This document shows positions 46,827 to 58,179 of a stretch of 64,000 nucleotides of DNA, piece after piece. A program made the position numbers and the translations under genes. Within the stretch, counting starts at the first letter, position 1. Every line of letters begins with the position of its first letter. Under the pieces are notes generated by a model. That model was not told the origin of the DNA. It searched no databases and saw only the letters and a list, made by a program, of their open reading frames with translations. Source of the DNA: Copromyces sp. CBS 386.78 (taxonomy: Eukaryota > Ascomycota > Sordariomycetes > Sordariales > Sordariaceae); contig MU839166.1 of assembly GCA_030685235.1 (NCBI GenBank), positions 1-64,000 of the forward strand. The letters are read 5' to 3'.

Positions 46827-47820
46827 ATGGCCGACACAACCGATTCAAAAGATTTTGGTAAACGCCCAGAAACCCACGACAATGCCCTCCAACCACAATC
46901 AGCGACACCAGCGACAACAGGCGACGTAGTCCAGATGGAAAATGTCAACAACAATAACCAGCCAGACCCAGACGCCGCCCCATCAACAACAACAACACAA
47001 TCCCAGCAGAAGGGAGCCCAAGAAGAACCACCAATACCCACCACAGCCATCATGTCCGAAACCGACCCCGTATCGCCAGCATCTCAGACCCAACCTGTCG
47101 TCCAACCCGATCCCGACTCGATATCACAAGCATCCCAACAGTCGGCATCATGCCCTACCAGTGCTAACACCACGGAAGCGCCAGTCTGCAACATCACCCT
47201 CCTTTTGCCGACTGGCGCCCGACACCCCTACAAGATCGACGAGAAATATTTGTCCAAAAGGGGCGTCGAGATCCCCGAGACGGTACAGGAAACAGGACAG
47301 CCGGATCCGTTTAGCATCTCGGTGTATAAATTGAAGGAGCTGATACTGAGGGAGTGGAGGGAGGAGTGGGAAGGAAAGCCGGCTAGTCCGACTAGCATTC
47401 GGTTGATCCACTTTGGCAAGTTGTTGGACGATAAGGAGAGTTTAAAGAGTGAGTTTTGTCCATTCCTTTTTTTGATGACATTGATGGTTAGGGATGGATC
47501 GACGGGCGGAATGGAAGGGAGAGTGTGGTGGGAGGTGACTTGGCGATAATGATGGGAGAAGAAGCGGATGGATAGATTGGCCCCTGAGAAAAAACCGCCC
47601 GGAAAGAATTGCGAAGCCGTTACAACGAATGAAATGCTAACAACCCCAAAAAACAGAATACCGCTTCTCCCCCGACACCCCCAACGTCGTCCACATGTCC
47701 GTCCGACCAGCCGAGATGATGGAAGAAGACGGCGAGGGTGCCAAAGGCGGCAAGAGCGGCGCAAGCGGGCGAGAAGGATCGAGGAGAGAAGGGGGGAGTG
47801 CGTGTTGTGTTATTCTATGA
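46827..47820 (+). CDS. membrane-anchored ubiquitin-fold protein with CaaX box (UBL3/MUB-like)
   Basis: Exons are 46827-47448 and 47657-47820, giving 261 aa. The first part (about 1-115) is a Gln/Thr/Pro-rich disordered tail. Then comes a ubiquitin-like fold: ITLLLPTGARHPYKIDEKYL, VYKLKELILREWREEW, IRLIHFGKLLDDKESL and, in exon 2, YRFSPDTPNVVHMSVRP. The protein ends in CCVIL, a CaaX box whose final Leu favours geranylgeranylation, with a second Cys that could be palmitoylated. This combination matches UBL3/MUB proteins, which recruit ubiquitin enzymes to membranes or sort cargo to vesicles. The 208-nt intron is long. The exon junction (LK-KYRF) keeps the frame. Confidence 0.82.
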
Positions 47821-48424
47821 ACAACCTAACCCGCTCTTCCTTACCTTTATCGCTTCGCTGCTTCGGATCACCTTCAAGTTGTTTAAAATCACCACCGGCC
47901 GGTAGTGATTTCGGATCAAGATTGATTGGGTCGGAGTTGATTGATGCCGATTACGATACGGATTCAACGAGAAGTACCGATAAATCTGTCGGTCAGAACT
48001 GAAACGCAGCGGGATCCTGGGACCGCTACAACCCGGCGAACGACGGAGTCTTGTGTCCCCTTCGAAGAAGCGACAAGATCCGGAACTGGCCGGCCGATGT
48101 TTCAAGTTTGCTTCCCAGCTGGATTGGATCCCTTATCCGGTACGGTACCCAGCCAGCGTAGTGTACGCCCTGAATGAAATGGGACGGGAACGAGCTATCC
48201 CACCCACCCACAAGCACAGCGAATATTTACTTCCATGTTATTTTTTGCATTTCAGGAAAAGACCCCGGTTTTTCCCCTTTTTTTCCCCCTTTTTTTTTTT
48301 TTTTTTGTTGTGAAAAAGAAGCTGTCTTGGGTACTTTCATGTATTTCATGTATTCCATGTATCCTCTTTTGGCGGAGTCTTGCTCTTCTTCTTCCTTTCG
48401 CTCTGCTCTACTACTGGATATACT

Positions 48425-48472
<48 letters not shown>

Positions 48473-49254
48473 CGTCGTCGTGTTTTTCCCCTTTTTCTTT
48501 CTCACAGCGGGCGGTCTGCTGTGCTTGCGGGGGCGTCTCTTGTCTTTTCGTACTACTATTACTAACATGTTCTGCTTGTATGCATGCAACGCTCTTTTTT
48601 TTTTTTTTTTTGTTTTTTTTTTTTTTTGGTTTATGTACGTATGTGTGCGTGCCAGGCAGGCAGGAGGGAGTTATTGCCCATTGTAGCGGAAGTTGTTGTT
48701 GGTGTTTGGTGCTTGGATAGCGAAGCGGTGGGAGATGGTTGGGAAGTAGCTATTTGCGAGAATGGTGTGAATACTTGGCCCAGTTTGGGGGGGGTCCTCC
48801 TGGGCATGGCGCGTGGATACGATGACTGACGCTCCGAGAGATGAGTACGGTTGGTCATGTACATATTACGAGTTTATCAGGCGTTGGGAAATCTCGAAAC
48901 ATGAGACATGTCCTTTTGATGTTCGCTATATTGATCCATTATGTGCCCGTAGCAAACCTTGTAAGCTTGGGAAGTAACTGATGAAGCTCTCTGACCCAGA
49001 GACATCGATCGTCGTCCAGAACGGTCCATCGCCTAAACATGCCAAACGTGGGAGCTGATGTCTAATCGTGTCATATTCGGTTCTCGAGTGCAATTGTCTT
49101 CCAGCTCTAGCATAGCAATAGCAGGCCGTGGTCATAACCATTCAACCCACCCCCTCCTCCAACAACATGATCTCCCATGTCCTCGGTCCTCAGTCCTCGG
49201 TCCTCAGTCCTCCTCAGCCCTTACCATAGTCACAGTCATAGACCCAACCAAGCT
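47821..49254. other. convergent 3' region rich in simple repeats
   Basis: T-runs at 48288-48306 and 48594-48628 and a GTT triplet array at 48427-48471 give long spurious open frames. At 49177-49216 there are imperfect copies of TCCTCGGTCCTCAG. No gene is supported. Confidence 0.6.
48427..48471. repeat. (GTT)n triplet microsatellite, about 15 copies
   Basis: An uninterrupted GTT array in the shared 3' flank of the ubiquitin-fold gene and UMP1. Confidence 0.95.
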
Positions 49255-49935
49255 CTAAGCCGAAATCCTCAACTTCCTCTCCATCTCCTCCTGCACAGAC
49301 ACCTCCACCCTCGAGTCCTCACCCGTATAAACGTCCTCCCAAGTGATATCCCCATCCCTACCCAACAGAATCTCCTCATGCACATTTCCCATCCCGCCCA
49401 ATCCAGCAGCACCCAGGCCACCGCCGAGCGCCAAAGGCTTCCACTCCCCGTCCCGAACAATCTTCAGCTCCATCTGGCGACGGATAGGCTCCGCCATGCC
49501 GAAAGTGCGACGAAGAGTCTCCATGCGCAAAGCCTCGCGCGTGGCTTCCCATTGCTTGAGGCGCGATTCGAGAGGGTGGGAGGAGATGGGGATTGCTGAT
49601 GCGGTTGCGGAAGCAGAAGAGGAGGAGACGGTGTCGAGAGGGTTGGGGGCGAGGCCGGAGCGGAGGGTGTCGTGCAGGCCGGGGGCGGAGGGGGCGGCGA
49701 TGGAGCGGAGGTGGGTGAAGGTTTGGGGGTGGGAGTCGGTGGGGATGATGCGGAGGGACTGTTTTGAGGGAGGGGGTGTTAGTATGGCTCGTTGGTTTAG
49801 AAGGGGTGGAGGGAGTGGAAAGCTCTGGGTTAGGAGGAGAGGTGAGGCGACTGGGGACGTTGTGATGTTGTGATGATGCTGTGCTGTTGCTGGAGGGGCA
49901 GGTAGGTAGGTAGGTGGTGATTGATAGCTTACCAT
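49255..49935 (-). CDS. ump1: proteasome maturation factor Ump1
   Basis: Chaperone that stays inside half-proteasomes and is the first substrate of the new 20S particle. Exons are 49935-49933 and 49758-49255 (168 aa). The first coding exon is only the ATG: ATG is followed directly by GTAAGC, and the 174-nt intron (ACTAAC branch) ends before TCC, giving the conserved start MSLRIIPTDSHPQTFTHL. Further family motifs are PSAPGLHDTLRSG, HPLESRLKQWEATREALRM, TFGMAEPIRRQMEL and GRDGDITWEDVYTG. The alternative start without splicing adds an unconserved proline-rich stretch, so I reject it. Confidence 0.93.
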   Translation of the reverse strand: MVSYQSPPTYLPAPPATAQHHHNITTSPVASPLLLTQSFPLPPPLLNQRAILTPPPSKQSLRIIPTDSHPQTFTHLRSIAAPSAPGLHDTLRSGLAPNPLDTVSSSSASATASAIPISSHPLESRLKQWEATREALRMETLRRTFGMAEPIRRQMELKIVRDGEWKPLALGGGLGAAGLGGMGNVHEEILLGRDGDITWEDVYTGEDSRVEVSVQEEMERKLRISA

Positions 49936-50502
49936 CTTCACGGTTTGTTGCTGCTTAAGCTAGGCGGCGGTGTTGATTACGTATTTTTTGTTGTTTGGGG
50001 AAGGGTTAAATTCGTTTCGTTGCGGGAACTGGTTTGATATCTCGAGCGCTCGATTTGTTTTGGGTATCGCAGGGAATTATCGTTTGGTGGTTTGACGTTG
50101 TTGAGTTGAGGCTGGAATATGAGGAATGGAAGATGGAAGTGGTCAACGTCAAGTCAAGGCTCCAAGCAGCTTCCGCGTTCACTGCCCGCTGCCCGCTGCT
50201 GTTGTCGCAGGCGGCGGCATGGCGACAGGGCTGTTTGTCACTGGGCGGCGGCGGCAGCAGGTACGTACCTGCCTGATCCCAGACGCTAGCGGGGTGGGTG
50301 TCTCCATGCTAGGCTCGGTGTTACTTGTCACTATCATTACACGCCAATACGGTAATTATGTAATTACCTCCGAAGCCGCTTGTTATTCCATCCACCTCGA
50401 CGTCAACGATGGAGACACTCGCTCACTTAGACCTTTTTGACTTCATAACTGAGATGTCCGGCACATCCAAGTTCTAACCCTCCCCAAAATATATCTCACA
50501 AA
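49936..50502. promoter_or_regulatory. divergent promoter region between UMP1 and the ABC ATPase
   Basis: 567 bp between the start codons. A GGCGGCGGCGGCAG stretch lies near 50245. No clear TATA box. Confidence 0.5.
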
Positions 50503-52566
50503 ATGCGTTTCCCACCACCCGGGACTGCCCGTCCCCCCATAATACGCATCACCAACGGCACCTTCTACCGACACCAACCTTCTTCTCACCCATCTCACGG
50601 TCATCCCAACCCTCCTTTATTCAGCAACCTCACCCTCACCCTCCCCTCCCACCCCTCCACTCCTCACAACTGGGCCATCCTCGGCCCCTCTCAGTCCGGC
50701 AAGACCACCTTCCTCCAGCTCTTGCGGGGCCAACATCTCTGCTTCCCGCCCACCGCGCGCTCCTTTCCCTACCTTTCTACCCAAGACGTAGCCCCCAGGC
50801 TGAGAGGAAACCCCTCCAAAGCGATCCAATATGTCGGATTCGACGCCACTTCTACTTCGGGAGGCCTAGGTGCTGCCGCTTCAAGTTACATCTCTGCTCG
50901 CTACGAAAGTTACAGGGAACAAACGGATTTTTCGGTTCGGGATTGGTTGTTGGGGAACACGGAGCTTAACCCTACGCACATGCCTGGGGAGTACAAGGTT
51001 GACGAGAAGCTATTTGAAAGGGTGGTGGTTGATCTCAGGTTGGACACCTTGCTGGACCTCCCCGTGTCTTTCCTCTCCAACGGACAGGGCCGCAGAGCGA
51101 GAATCGCCAGAGCACTGTTCACGGACCCGGAGGTCTTGTTACTGGATGAGCCCTTCATGGGGCTGGACCCTGCTACTGTTGCCGGACTAAGTCCGCTGTT
51201 GGAAAGTCTGGCGGAGAAGAAGAGTCCTAGATTGATACTGGCTGCGCGACCGCAAGATCCGTTGCCCGAGTGGATCACGCACTTGGTTTATCTGAGGACA
51301 GATAGCCAGGTGGGCGCCATGGGAGAAAGAGGGACCGTGTTAGATGGACTGAGGGCTTATGTGAGGGGGGTGTGGAAGGGCGGGCTATCGGAAGACGAAA
51401 CCATGCCCGTTCATGCTCTCATTGACATCGGTCGGACCCTTACCAAAGACGGGATAAAGGGGGAGGGACTCGCCGACGAGTTAACACACTCACCAACTAA
51501 CCAAGCACCCATCATTGATTCCCAGTCCGCTACCCCAGAACACCAAGGCGAGCCCCTAGTCGAAATGTCCGGCGTCACAGTCCGCTACGGCACCAAAACC
51601 GTTCTGGGGAACTGGCCCTCGGGCCTCCACTGGACCGTCCGCCGCGGTTCCCGATGGGGAGTCTTCGGCCCCAACGGTTCCGGAAAAACCACCATCGTGT
51701 CCTTACTCTGCTCCGACCATCCACAGACTTACTCCCTGCCCATCAAACTGTTTGGGCGGTCCCGCTTGCCGGAACCGGCATCTGGTCAACAACGCCCCCT
51801 AACCTTCTGGGACATCCAATCGCGCGTGGGGCATTCAAGCCCGGAAATCCATCAGCATATGCCCCGCCGGTTGACGGTGAGGGCCGTGTTGGAGTCGGCG
51901 TGGGCTGACACTTTTTCTTCGGTGCCTAAGTTGACGCCTGAAGCTAAAGAAAAGGTAGACGCTACCTTGTCGTGGTTCGCGCACGAGTTGAATCCTTCGT
52001 TTCCACTTGCCAAACCGTCGCAGCATACACCCGATGAACTGGAACGGGCTGCTGAGGAGGAAGAGGGGCTGAAGTGGGCAAAAGATTACCAATTCGGCGA
52101 GTTGCCCTTTTCTTCTCAGCGCCTTTTGCTCTTTTTGAGAGCTATTGTCAAAAACCCTGATATAGTGGTTCTAGACGAGGCGTTTAGCGGGATGGATGAT
52201 GCGGTTAGGGATAAGTGTATGTTATTCCTTATTCACGGGGAGAGCAAGACTTTTGCTTCTGCTACCGCTACTTGTGCGTCGGGTACCTCGCCTGCTCCTT
52301 CGGTGGTGGCACCAGTGGAAGTGGTAGATAGCCCACAAGCCAAGCAAGGAAAAGTCAAGGTACACGGTTTAACGGACCAGCAAGCCTTGATTTGTATTTC
52401 TCACATCAAAGAGGAGGTCCCCGATTGCGTAAGGGAGTGGGTGTGTTTGCCCGAGGCGAGCAGCGGGGAGGAGGCCAGGTTCGGGAGGTTGGATGGGCCG
52501 TTGAGGGTTAGTGCGGCAAGGTGGGATCGGATTTGGGGGGTTGATAGTATCACGGGCAAAGGGTAG
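50503..52566 (+). CDS. soluble twin ABC ATPase without membrane domain (yeast YDR061W-like)
   Basis: Single exon, 687 aa. It has two ATP-binding cassettes and no membrane span, so it is not a transporter by itself. Cassette 1 has Walker A GPSQSGKTTFL (about 62-70), signature LSNGQGRRARIARAL (about 194) and Walker B VLLLDEPFMGLDP. Cassette 2 has Walker A GPNGSGKTTIVSLL (about 387) and Walker B IVVLDEAFSGMDD (about 551). Its signature is degenerate, with FSSQRLLLFLRAIV in place of LSGGQ. The order and the WAILGPSQSGKT and RRGSRWGVFGPNGSGKT contexts match the YDR061W family, whose function is not well defined (possibly mitochondrial). The start at 50503 is the first ATG in a well-biased frame. 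Confidence 0.87.
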   Translation: MRFPPPGTARPPIIRITNGTFYRHQPSSHPSHGHPNPPLFSNLTLTLPSHPSTPHNWAILGPSQSGKTTFLQLLRGQHLCFPPTARSFPYLSTQDVAPRLRGNPSKAIQYVGFDATSTSGGLGAAASSYISARYESYREQTDFSVRDWLLGNTELNPTHMPGEYKVDEKLFERVVVDLRLDTLLDLPVSFLSNGQGRRARIARALFTDPEVLLLDEPFMGLDPATVAGLSPLLESLAEKKSPRLILAARPQDPLPEWITHLVYLRTDSQVGAMGERGTVLDGLRAYVRGVWKGGLSEDETMPVHALIDIGRTLTKDGIKGEGLADELTHSPTNQAPIIDSQSATPEHQGEPLVEMSGVTVRYGTKTVLGNWPSGLHWTVRRGSRWGVFGPNGSGKTTIVSLLCSDHPQTYSLPIKLFGRSRLPEPASGQQRPLTFWDIQSRVGHSSPEIHQHMPRRLTVRAVLESAWADTFSSVPKLTPEAKEKVDATLSWFAHELNPSFPLAKPSQHTPDELERAAEEEEGLKWAKDYQFGELPFSSQRLLLFLRAIVKNPDIVVLDEAFSGMDDAVRDKCMLFLIHGESKTFASATATCASGTSPAPSVVAPVEVVDSPQAKQGKVKVHGLTDQQALICISHIKEEVPDCVREWVCLPEASSGEEARFGRLDGPLRVSAARWDRIWGVDSITGKG

Positions 52567-53517
52567 ATGGTAGAGGAGGGGATAGATGATGGGGGTTAGA
52601 GAAAATAGACATCATTCTCAGTTATCTATGTATGTTCCCACACGGAAGTTCTTGAGCAGGGTGGTAATGAGTGGATAAAAGGGTATGTGTACTGCATATA
52701 CAATAAAGCCCTGATAGATATGTTCGAGTAGTAGCAGTATTCTCTTCACTACCTTACCTATCTCGCGAGACTTTCCACCTGTAATCCGTTATCGGGTACT
52801 TTTCAAGCATCCATTTTTTTTCTTCTGTCATAACAACGGGTATCTCAACGTACATACAGATATTCACAAGATAAGCCTCGGCCGGACAAGCTGAAATGTG
52901 ACAGGCTGAGAAATGCCGTCAACATGTACACTGGTTGACTGGTAGGAATCTGCAAGGTACTGGCAAATCGCAAATGGTACTCATTTGGGAAACAACTGGA
53001 AATACAATGCAACGGAAAGCTTTCAATGTGACCTCGATCTTGGGCGGTCCGCTGCTGCCTAAACCGAGTCTTGTAGTGTAGGGTATGGAGCGTAGGTAGC
53101 AAGGTAGCACTAACGAGAGAGAGGGTGGTTGTTGACTTGTTGTTACCCCTGAGCTTGTGTCTGATTGGTTAGCCTCTACCCATATCCAAGGCCATGTTCG
53201 AGTGGTTACAAGGAAGGGGTGTTTCCCCAACGAGGGAGTTTCTCAACAGAAATTGTTTGTACCAAGCTAACCATCTTGCCAGGGTCGAGACTACACAGTA
53301 TGCTCCGAGGTGTTGTGTAACTGTCAGAACCTTGATCAGAGTTCCGAGCTGTCTCCCGTCTTCCCTTGCCCATCGTATCCCCAGGAAGCGTTTGTCGAGG
53401 CATCATAATAGTCCTTGGTTCTACCGTATCAATCGTTGGTGAAATGTGTATATCGGATGTGTATAGTAACAGCGAGGTTCAATCCCCGTCGAATATTGTT
53501 GACTAAAACCGAGGTAT
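52567..53517. other. convergent 3' region of the ABC ATPase and EMC4
   Basis: About 950 bp. A GGTTCAATCCCC at 53476-53487 resembles a tRNA B-box, but no tRNA fold surrounds it. No gene seen. Confidence 0.5.
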
Positions 53518-54225
53518 CTATAACGACAACGCTGGAATGGCATGTTCCAACGGTTCCCTACGCACTTCCCAAGCAAGCCAGTCGGATCTTGTTGTCCTGT
53601 AGGTATTCACCACGTTAGCACGCATTCCCCAGTTCTTCCCTTTACACAATCTCCCCAGCCAGGAATAACTCACGGTAGCAGCCCCATACTATTGATCTTC
53701 CACACACCCACCGCCAACGCCAACACCTGCATAAGCACATACGCCGCCTTGACCTGCAAGATGGATCCCCGGTTGCTATCCGTCTCGAACCTCTCGAAAG
53801 CCTGGTTGGTCGACAACAGTCCCATGATGGGGTTCTTGAAGGCCATAAACACCATCATGATGCTGAAGATCTGCAGCGAGTTGCCCGACATGTACATCAT
53901 GATGAGGGTCATGGGCAGGTTCTTGGCGGGCGCGAGGGCGACTTCCCAGGCCTTTTTGAGCTTGAGCTGGTCCATCTGTTCGGGCGAGGGTTGTTGGCGG
54001 CCCGCGGGGCGGGAGACATCTTTCTTCTGTTGGTGGAATATGTTAGCGAGACTGAGTTCTATTATGGATGGTAATGGAGAGTGGCTTGCTTGCCTTGGAC
54101 ACGGCTTGCGACGAGTAGCCTGGGGGATCGGGGATGCTGGCCGGCTTGGATTTGTGAGGCGGTGGGTTGGTGAGGTCGGTTATCCATCTCGGGGATGGGT
54201 CGGCAGCCGGTTTGAGATCTGTCAT
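53518..54225 (-). CDS. emc4: ER membrane protein complex subunit 4 (Emc4)
   Basis: Subunit of the EMC insertase that places tail-anchored and multi-pass proteins in the ER membrane. Exons are 54225-54094, 54026-53674 and 53596-53518, giving 187 aa. Intron 1 (54027-54093) has a GC donor (AAG|GCAAGC) with a GCTAAC branch and CAACAG acceptor. No GT site nearby keeps the frame. Conserved parts are PPGYSSQAVSK, then MDQLKLKKAWEVALAPAKNL, MTLIMMYMSGNSLQIFSIMM and FKNPIMGLL. A second membrane span lies around AAYVLMQVLALAVGVWKIN, followed by MGLLPTTRSDWLAW. Divergent from the beta-adaptin gene. Confidence 0.93.
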
Positions 54226-55094
54226 GGTGGGCGGTATGAATGCGCTTATTAGTGATTTCGTGATTGTGGTGATAGTAGTAAAGTGGAAGGGATGACGCCC
54301 GGGAGGAGACACATTGTAGAACGTGTACGTGATGGAGTCCGTGCTTCTGTAGCTGTCCCTGATTGAGCCGCTTCCCCACGCTGGACGCTGAGTGGTGGGA
54401 CCGTGCAGTTAAGGAGCTCCACTGAACCTCGTTCACTGGCAGAAGTCCAGTGGGCGTTCAGTGTTGACGGCGCCAAAGCGGCAAGTCGCAGGGTTCGCGA
54501 TCGCTGACCAGGAGGTGCCGTAATTAATTCGACGGTTCAGGGGACGCCCCAAGTGAACCGGTGAACAGAGCAGAGAAGCGAACATTATTCCTTCCATCGA
54601 CACCCCCCGGCGAAGTCGGCGATTTGAACCAAACATCATCTTTTGTTGTCCGGCTTGGGAGTTTTTGCGACTAGGAGGCCGTTTCATCCCATCAACAACC
54701 TACAGCAAAGTGGAGGGCAGTTTGCGCCGGACAGACCTACGCCGAGCATACCGAGACACCGACGACGACGACGACGAGCATTGCGATCCATCATCGACGA
54801 CGACGACGTCTATTACTCCAAACCCCGACACGGACATCGGATATTGACAAAGAGGAGGACAAGCAAGAGGGTGCCTGTGACACCCCAGTCTATCTGCTGT
54901 ACATCGACTCGCGATATTCACACCGAGGGGCTTTTTTCTTGTCTACCACACCACCACTCCTTGCGCCCGCGCCGAGCTCGTTTGCCATTCGTCATTCCGT
55001 CGCATCACAATCGCATCACCGGGTTCAAATCCACCAAAATAGGGATACTAGTTGACGAGGTGGACGATAATACACACTACCACAAGCAGCCAAC
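54226..55094. promoter_or_regulatory. divergent promoter region between EMC4 and beta-adaptin
   Basis: 870 bp. A CGACGACGACGACGA run near 54762 gives a spurious open frame. The beta-adaptin side ends in an ACAAGCAGCCAAC leader before the ATG at 55095. Confidence 0.5.
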
Positions 55095-57684
55095 ATGTCG
55101 GCCACACAAGGAGGAGGAGACTCCAAGCTGTTCGCGAGAGTATGTTATGTTTGTTAGACGGGATATGCCGTTGCTTTGTTCCCTCCATCCAACTCAGCTC
55201 CTACACCTCCCTTGCCTGTCTCTCTTCGACATGGCGAACCTTGATGGCACCAAGGACATCCTCATGAATACCGCAACCATGTTTGTCGCATTCCCTATCC
55301 CGCCCAACACTAGCTTACCTCTTACTCGACAGGGCAAAGTAGCCGAACTACGCCTCGAGCTGAACAGCGGCAGCAAGAAGGACAAGAACTTTACCCAAAA
55401 GAAGATTGCCCTCAAGAAGATTGTCGCCAACATGACCATGAGCAACAATGACATGGTTGGCTTGTTCCCGGATATTGTCGCCTGCATGGCTATCCAGTCT
55501 CTGGAAATCAAAAAGATGTGCTTCTTGTACTTGGTCAACTACGCGAGGATGAGGCCAGACATTGCCGTAAAAGCAATTCCAGTTCTGGAGCATGTAAGTC
55601 ACTTACTTCTCTTGCCCTTGTTCTGCCATATGGCCACTCATTAACAAAACCCACCAGGACATGGAAGATCCAAACCCCCTTGTTCGCGCCCTCGCCCTCC
55701 GGACCATGTCTTATATCCACGTGCGAGAGTTTGTCGAGGCTACCGTACCACTAGTCAAGCACCTGCTCCGCGATATTGACCCCTATGTTCGCAAGACGGC
55801 TGCCTTCTGCGTGGCCAAGCTCTACGACCACGATAGACACATGGTCGAGGCTTCCGACCTCATCGACAGACTCAACAACCTCTTGAGAGACGACAACCCG
55901 ACGGTGGTGGCCAGCGCTCTTGCAAGCTTGATGGATATCTGGGAGAGAAGTGATGCTATTAAACTCACTATCGATTACAGCAATGCCTCCAAGATGGTTG
56001 CCATTCTAGCCGACTGCTCCGAGTACGTTTACCCCCCTTTCACCCAACGCCAAAACTAACATTCACCAGATGGGGCCAAACCTACATCCTCGAAGCTCTC
56101 ATGTCCTACGTCCCGCAAGAATCCGGCGAAGCCCTCCTCCTAGCCGAGCGCATCGCCCCGCGTCTCTCCCACTCCAACTCCTCGGTAGTCCTCACCTGTA
56201 TCCGCGTAATCCTCTACCTCATGAACTACATCTCCGACCAAAAGCAAATCTCGGCCCTCTGCCGCAAACTCTCGCCACCACTGGTGACCCTCCTCGCCAA
56301 GGGTCCCGAAGTGCAATACCTCGCCCTGCGCAACGCCCTCCTCATCCTCCAACGCCGCCCCGAAGTTTTGCGGAACGACATCCGCGTCTTCTTCTGCAAG
56401 TACAACGACCCCATCTACGTCAAGGTGACCAAGCTCGAACTCATCTTCATGCTCGCCAACGAAAAGAACATTGACGAAGTCTTGACGGAACTGCGCGAGT
56501 ACGCCACCGAAATTGACGTCCATTTCGTCCGCAAGGCCGTCCGCGCCATCGGCAAGCTGGCCATTAAGATTGAGCCAGCGGCCAAGCGGTGCATCAACCT
56601 GCTCTTGGAACTCGTCTCCACCAAAGTCACCTACATCGTGCAAGAAGCGACGGTGGTAATCCGCAACATCTTCCGCAAATACCCGAACCAGTACGAGTCC
56701 ATCATCGGCACCCTGTGCGAACACCTCGACTCTTTGGATGAACCAGAAGCCAAAGCAGCCATGGTATGGGTAATAGGCCAATACGCCTCGCGTATCGAAA
56801 ACAGCGACGCCCTCCTCGAAGATTTTTTGTACAGTTTCGCCGAAGAGCCCGTAGAAGTGCAACTCGCCCTCCTCACCGCCACCGTCAAGCTCTTCATCCA
56901 GCGCCCCACGAAAGGACAGGAACTCGTCCCCAAAGTCCTCAAATGGGCCACCGAAGAAACCGACAACCCGGACCTGCGCGACCGCGCCTACATGTACTGG
57001 CGTCTGCTCTCCACAGACATGGAATCCGCCAAGCGGATCGTCATGGGCGAGAAGCCCGCCATCACCGCCGAGTCCGAAACTCTCGACCCCGTCACGCTCG
57101 AAGAAATGTGTCTCGTCGTCGGCACCCTAGCGACCGTGTACCTCAAGCCCGTCCAGACCGTCTTCCGCAGTGCCCGCCCTCGCAAACTGCACGACTCCCC
57201 TTGCCTCCAGAAACCCGACTATTTAGCCGAATACAACAACACCTCCACCCAACTACCGAACCCCAAGACCCTGTCGCAGTTCGGACACGGCCAGCAACCT
57301 TCCGACTTTGATCCGCGCGTGCCGGGCTCGAGACCTGCTGCTCCCCCCCATGCCCATGCTCAGAGTAGTCAAGGGAACTTGGCTCAGGCGGTACACGACG
57401 CGGACGCGTACTTTACACAGCAAGCGAACCAGCAGGCGAGCCAGCAAGCGGCTGTCAACGACGCGGATGATTACTTCGCGCAGCAGATGAGGCAGATGCA
57501 GATACAGCAGCCTGGGGATAGTTTTGGGGGGGATGCGGGACATGGATATGGACAGGGGTACGTGGTTAGTCAGAGCTCGGCGTACCAGCCGGGGATGGGA
57601 GGTATGGGGGGTATGGGAGGTATGGGGGGGATGAATGGGATGAATGGTGGGATGAATGGGGCTCAGGGGGATTTGCTTCTATGA
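55095..57684 (+). CDS. apl1: clathrin adaptor large subunit, beta-adaptin (AP-2 beta, Apl1-type likely)
   Basis: Large subunit of a clathrin adaptor complex that links cargo and coat. Exons are 55095-55139, 55333-55593, 55658-56022 and 56070-57684, giving 761 aa. The short first exon [15 protein letters not shown] and the following [14 protein letters not shown] and [16 protein letters not shown] fit the adaptin trunk. Further trunk repeats are [33 protein letters not shown] and [15 protein letters not shown]. The first 60 residues resemble yeast Apl1 (AP-2) more than AP-1 beta, which has KDVSALFPDV at this place. The C-terminus has no clear ear; it ends in a Gln-rich and Gly-Met-rich tail with GGMGGMG repeats. 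AP-1 versus AP-2 identity should be settled by a tree. Confidence 0.85.
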
Positions 57685-58179
57685 TGGGGGGTTCGGTGGG
57701 AGGGGTGATGGAGAGGGGTTGTAGAATGGGAAGAAGGAAGGGGACAAGGAACGAGATGGTAATGTAATACGTGGGAGTTGTTGTAAGTGAAGTGAAGTGA
57801 AGGGGAAGGGAGCGAGTGGTTGGCAAGGTATGGTTGGAAAAGATGACCAATTTATGTAGATAATGCAAATAACAAAAAGTAATATCCTTTCATCATACAA
57901 GATGTTGTGTTGTACGTTCAACCCAACATGCGAACAAATCACTTTACTTGAAAATAGAAATAGCGCCAATGTAGCATCAATCTAACGTTTGATGATTGCA
58001 CCTCAAGGGAACCATATGACGCCCACTCATCTAATACATGTACTTATAACTGAAAAAAAAAGGGAATATTTTCGCAACAAGGACAAAACAGTACAATTAC
58101 CAAAACCAAAATCCGAATAATGTGTCCGTAAAATGATTGCCAGCCCCAAAGCCCCAAAGCCCCAAACCCAGACAGACGC
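57685..58179. other. convergent 3' region of beta-adaptin and NOP53
   Basis: Contains GTGAAGTGAAGTGAAG near 57787 and an A-run near 58052. No gene seen. Confidence 0.55.

Noticed and set aside
48174..48720. Leu/Cys/Phe-rich frames of 160-170 codons
   Set aside because: They are translations of T-runs and the GTT array, not proteins.
53460..53500. GGTTCAATCCCC resembling a tRNA B-box
   Set aside because: No acceptor stem, A-box or cloverleaf can be folded around it, and the T-stem pairing is imperfect.
56140..56862. 240-codon minus-strand frame inside the beta-adaptin gene
   Set aside because: Antisense shadow of a strongly biased coding exon.
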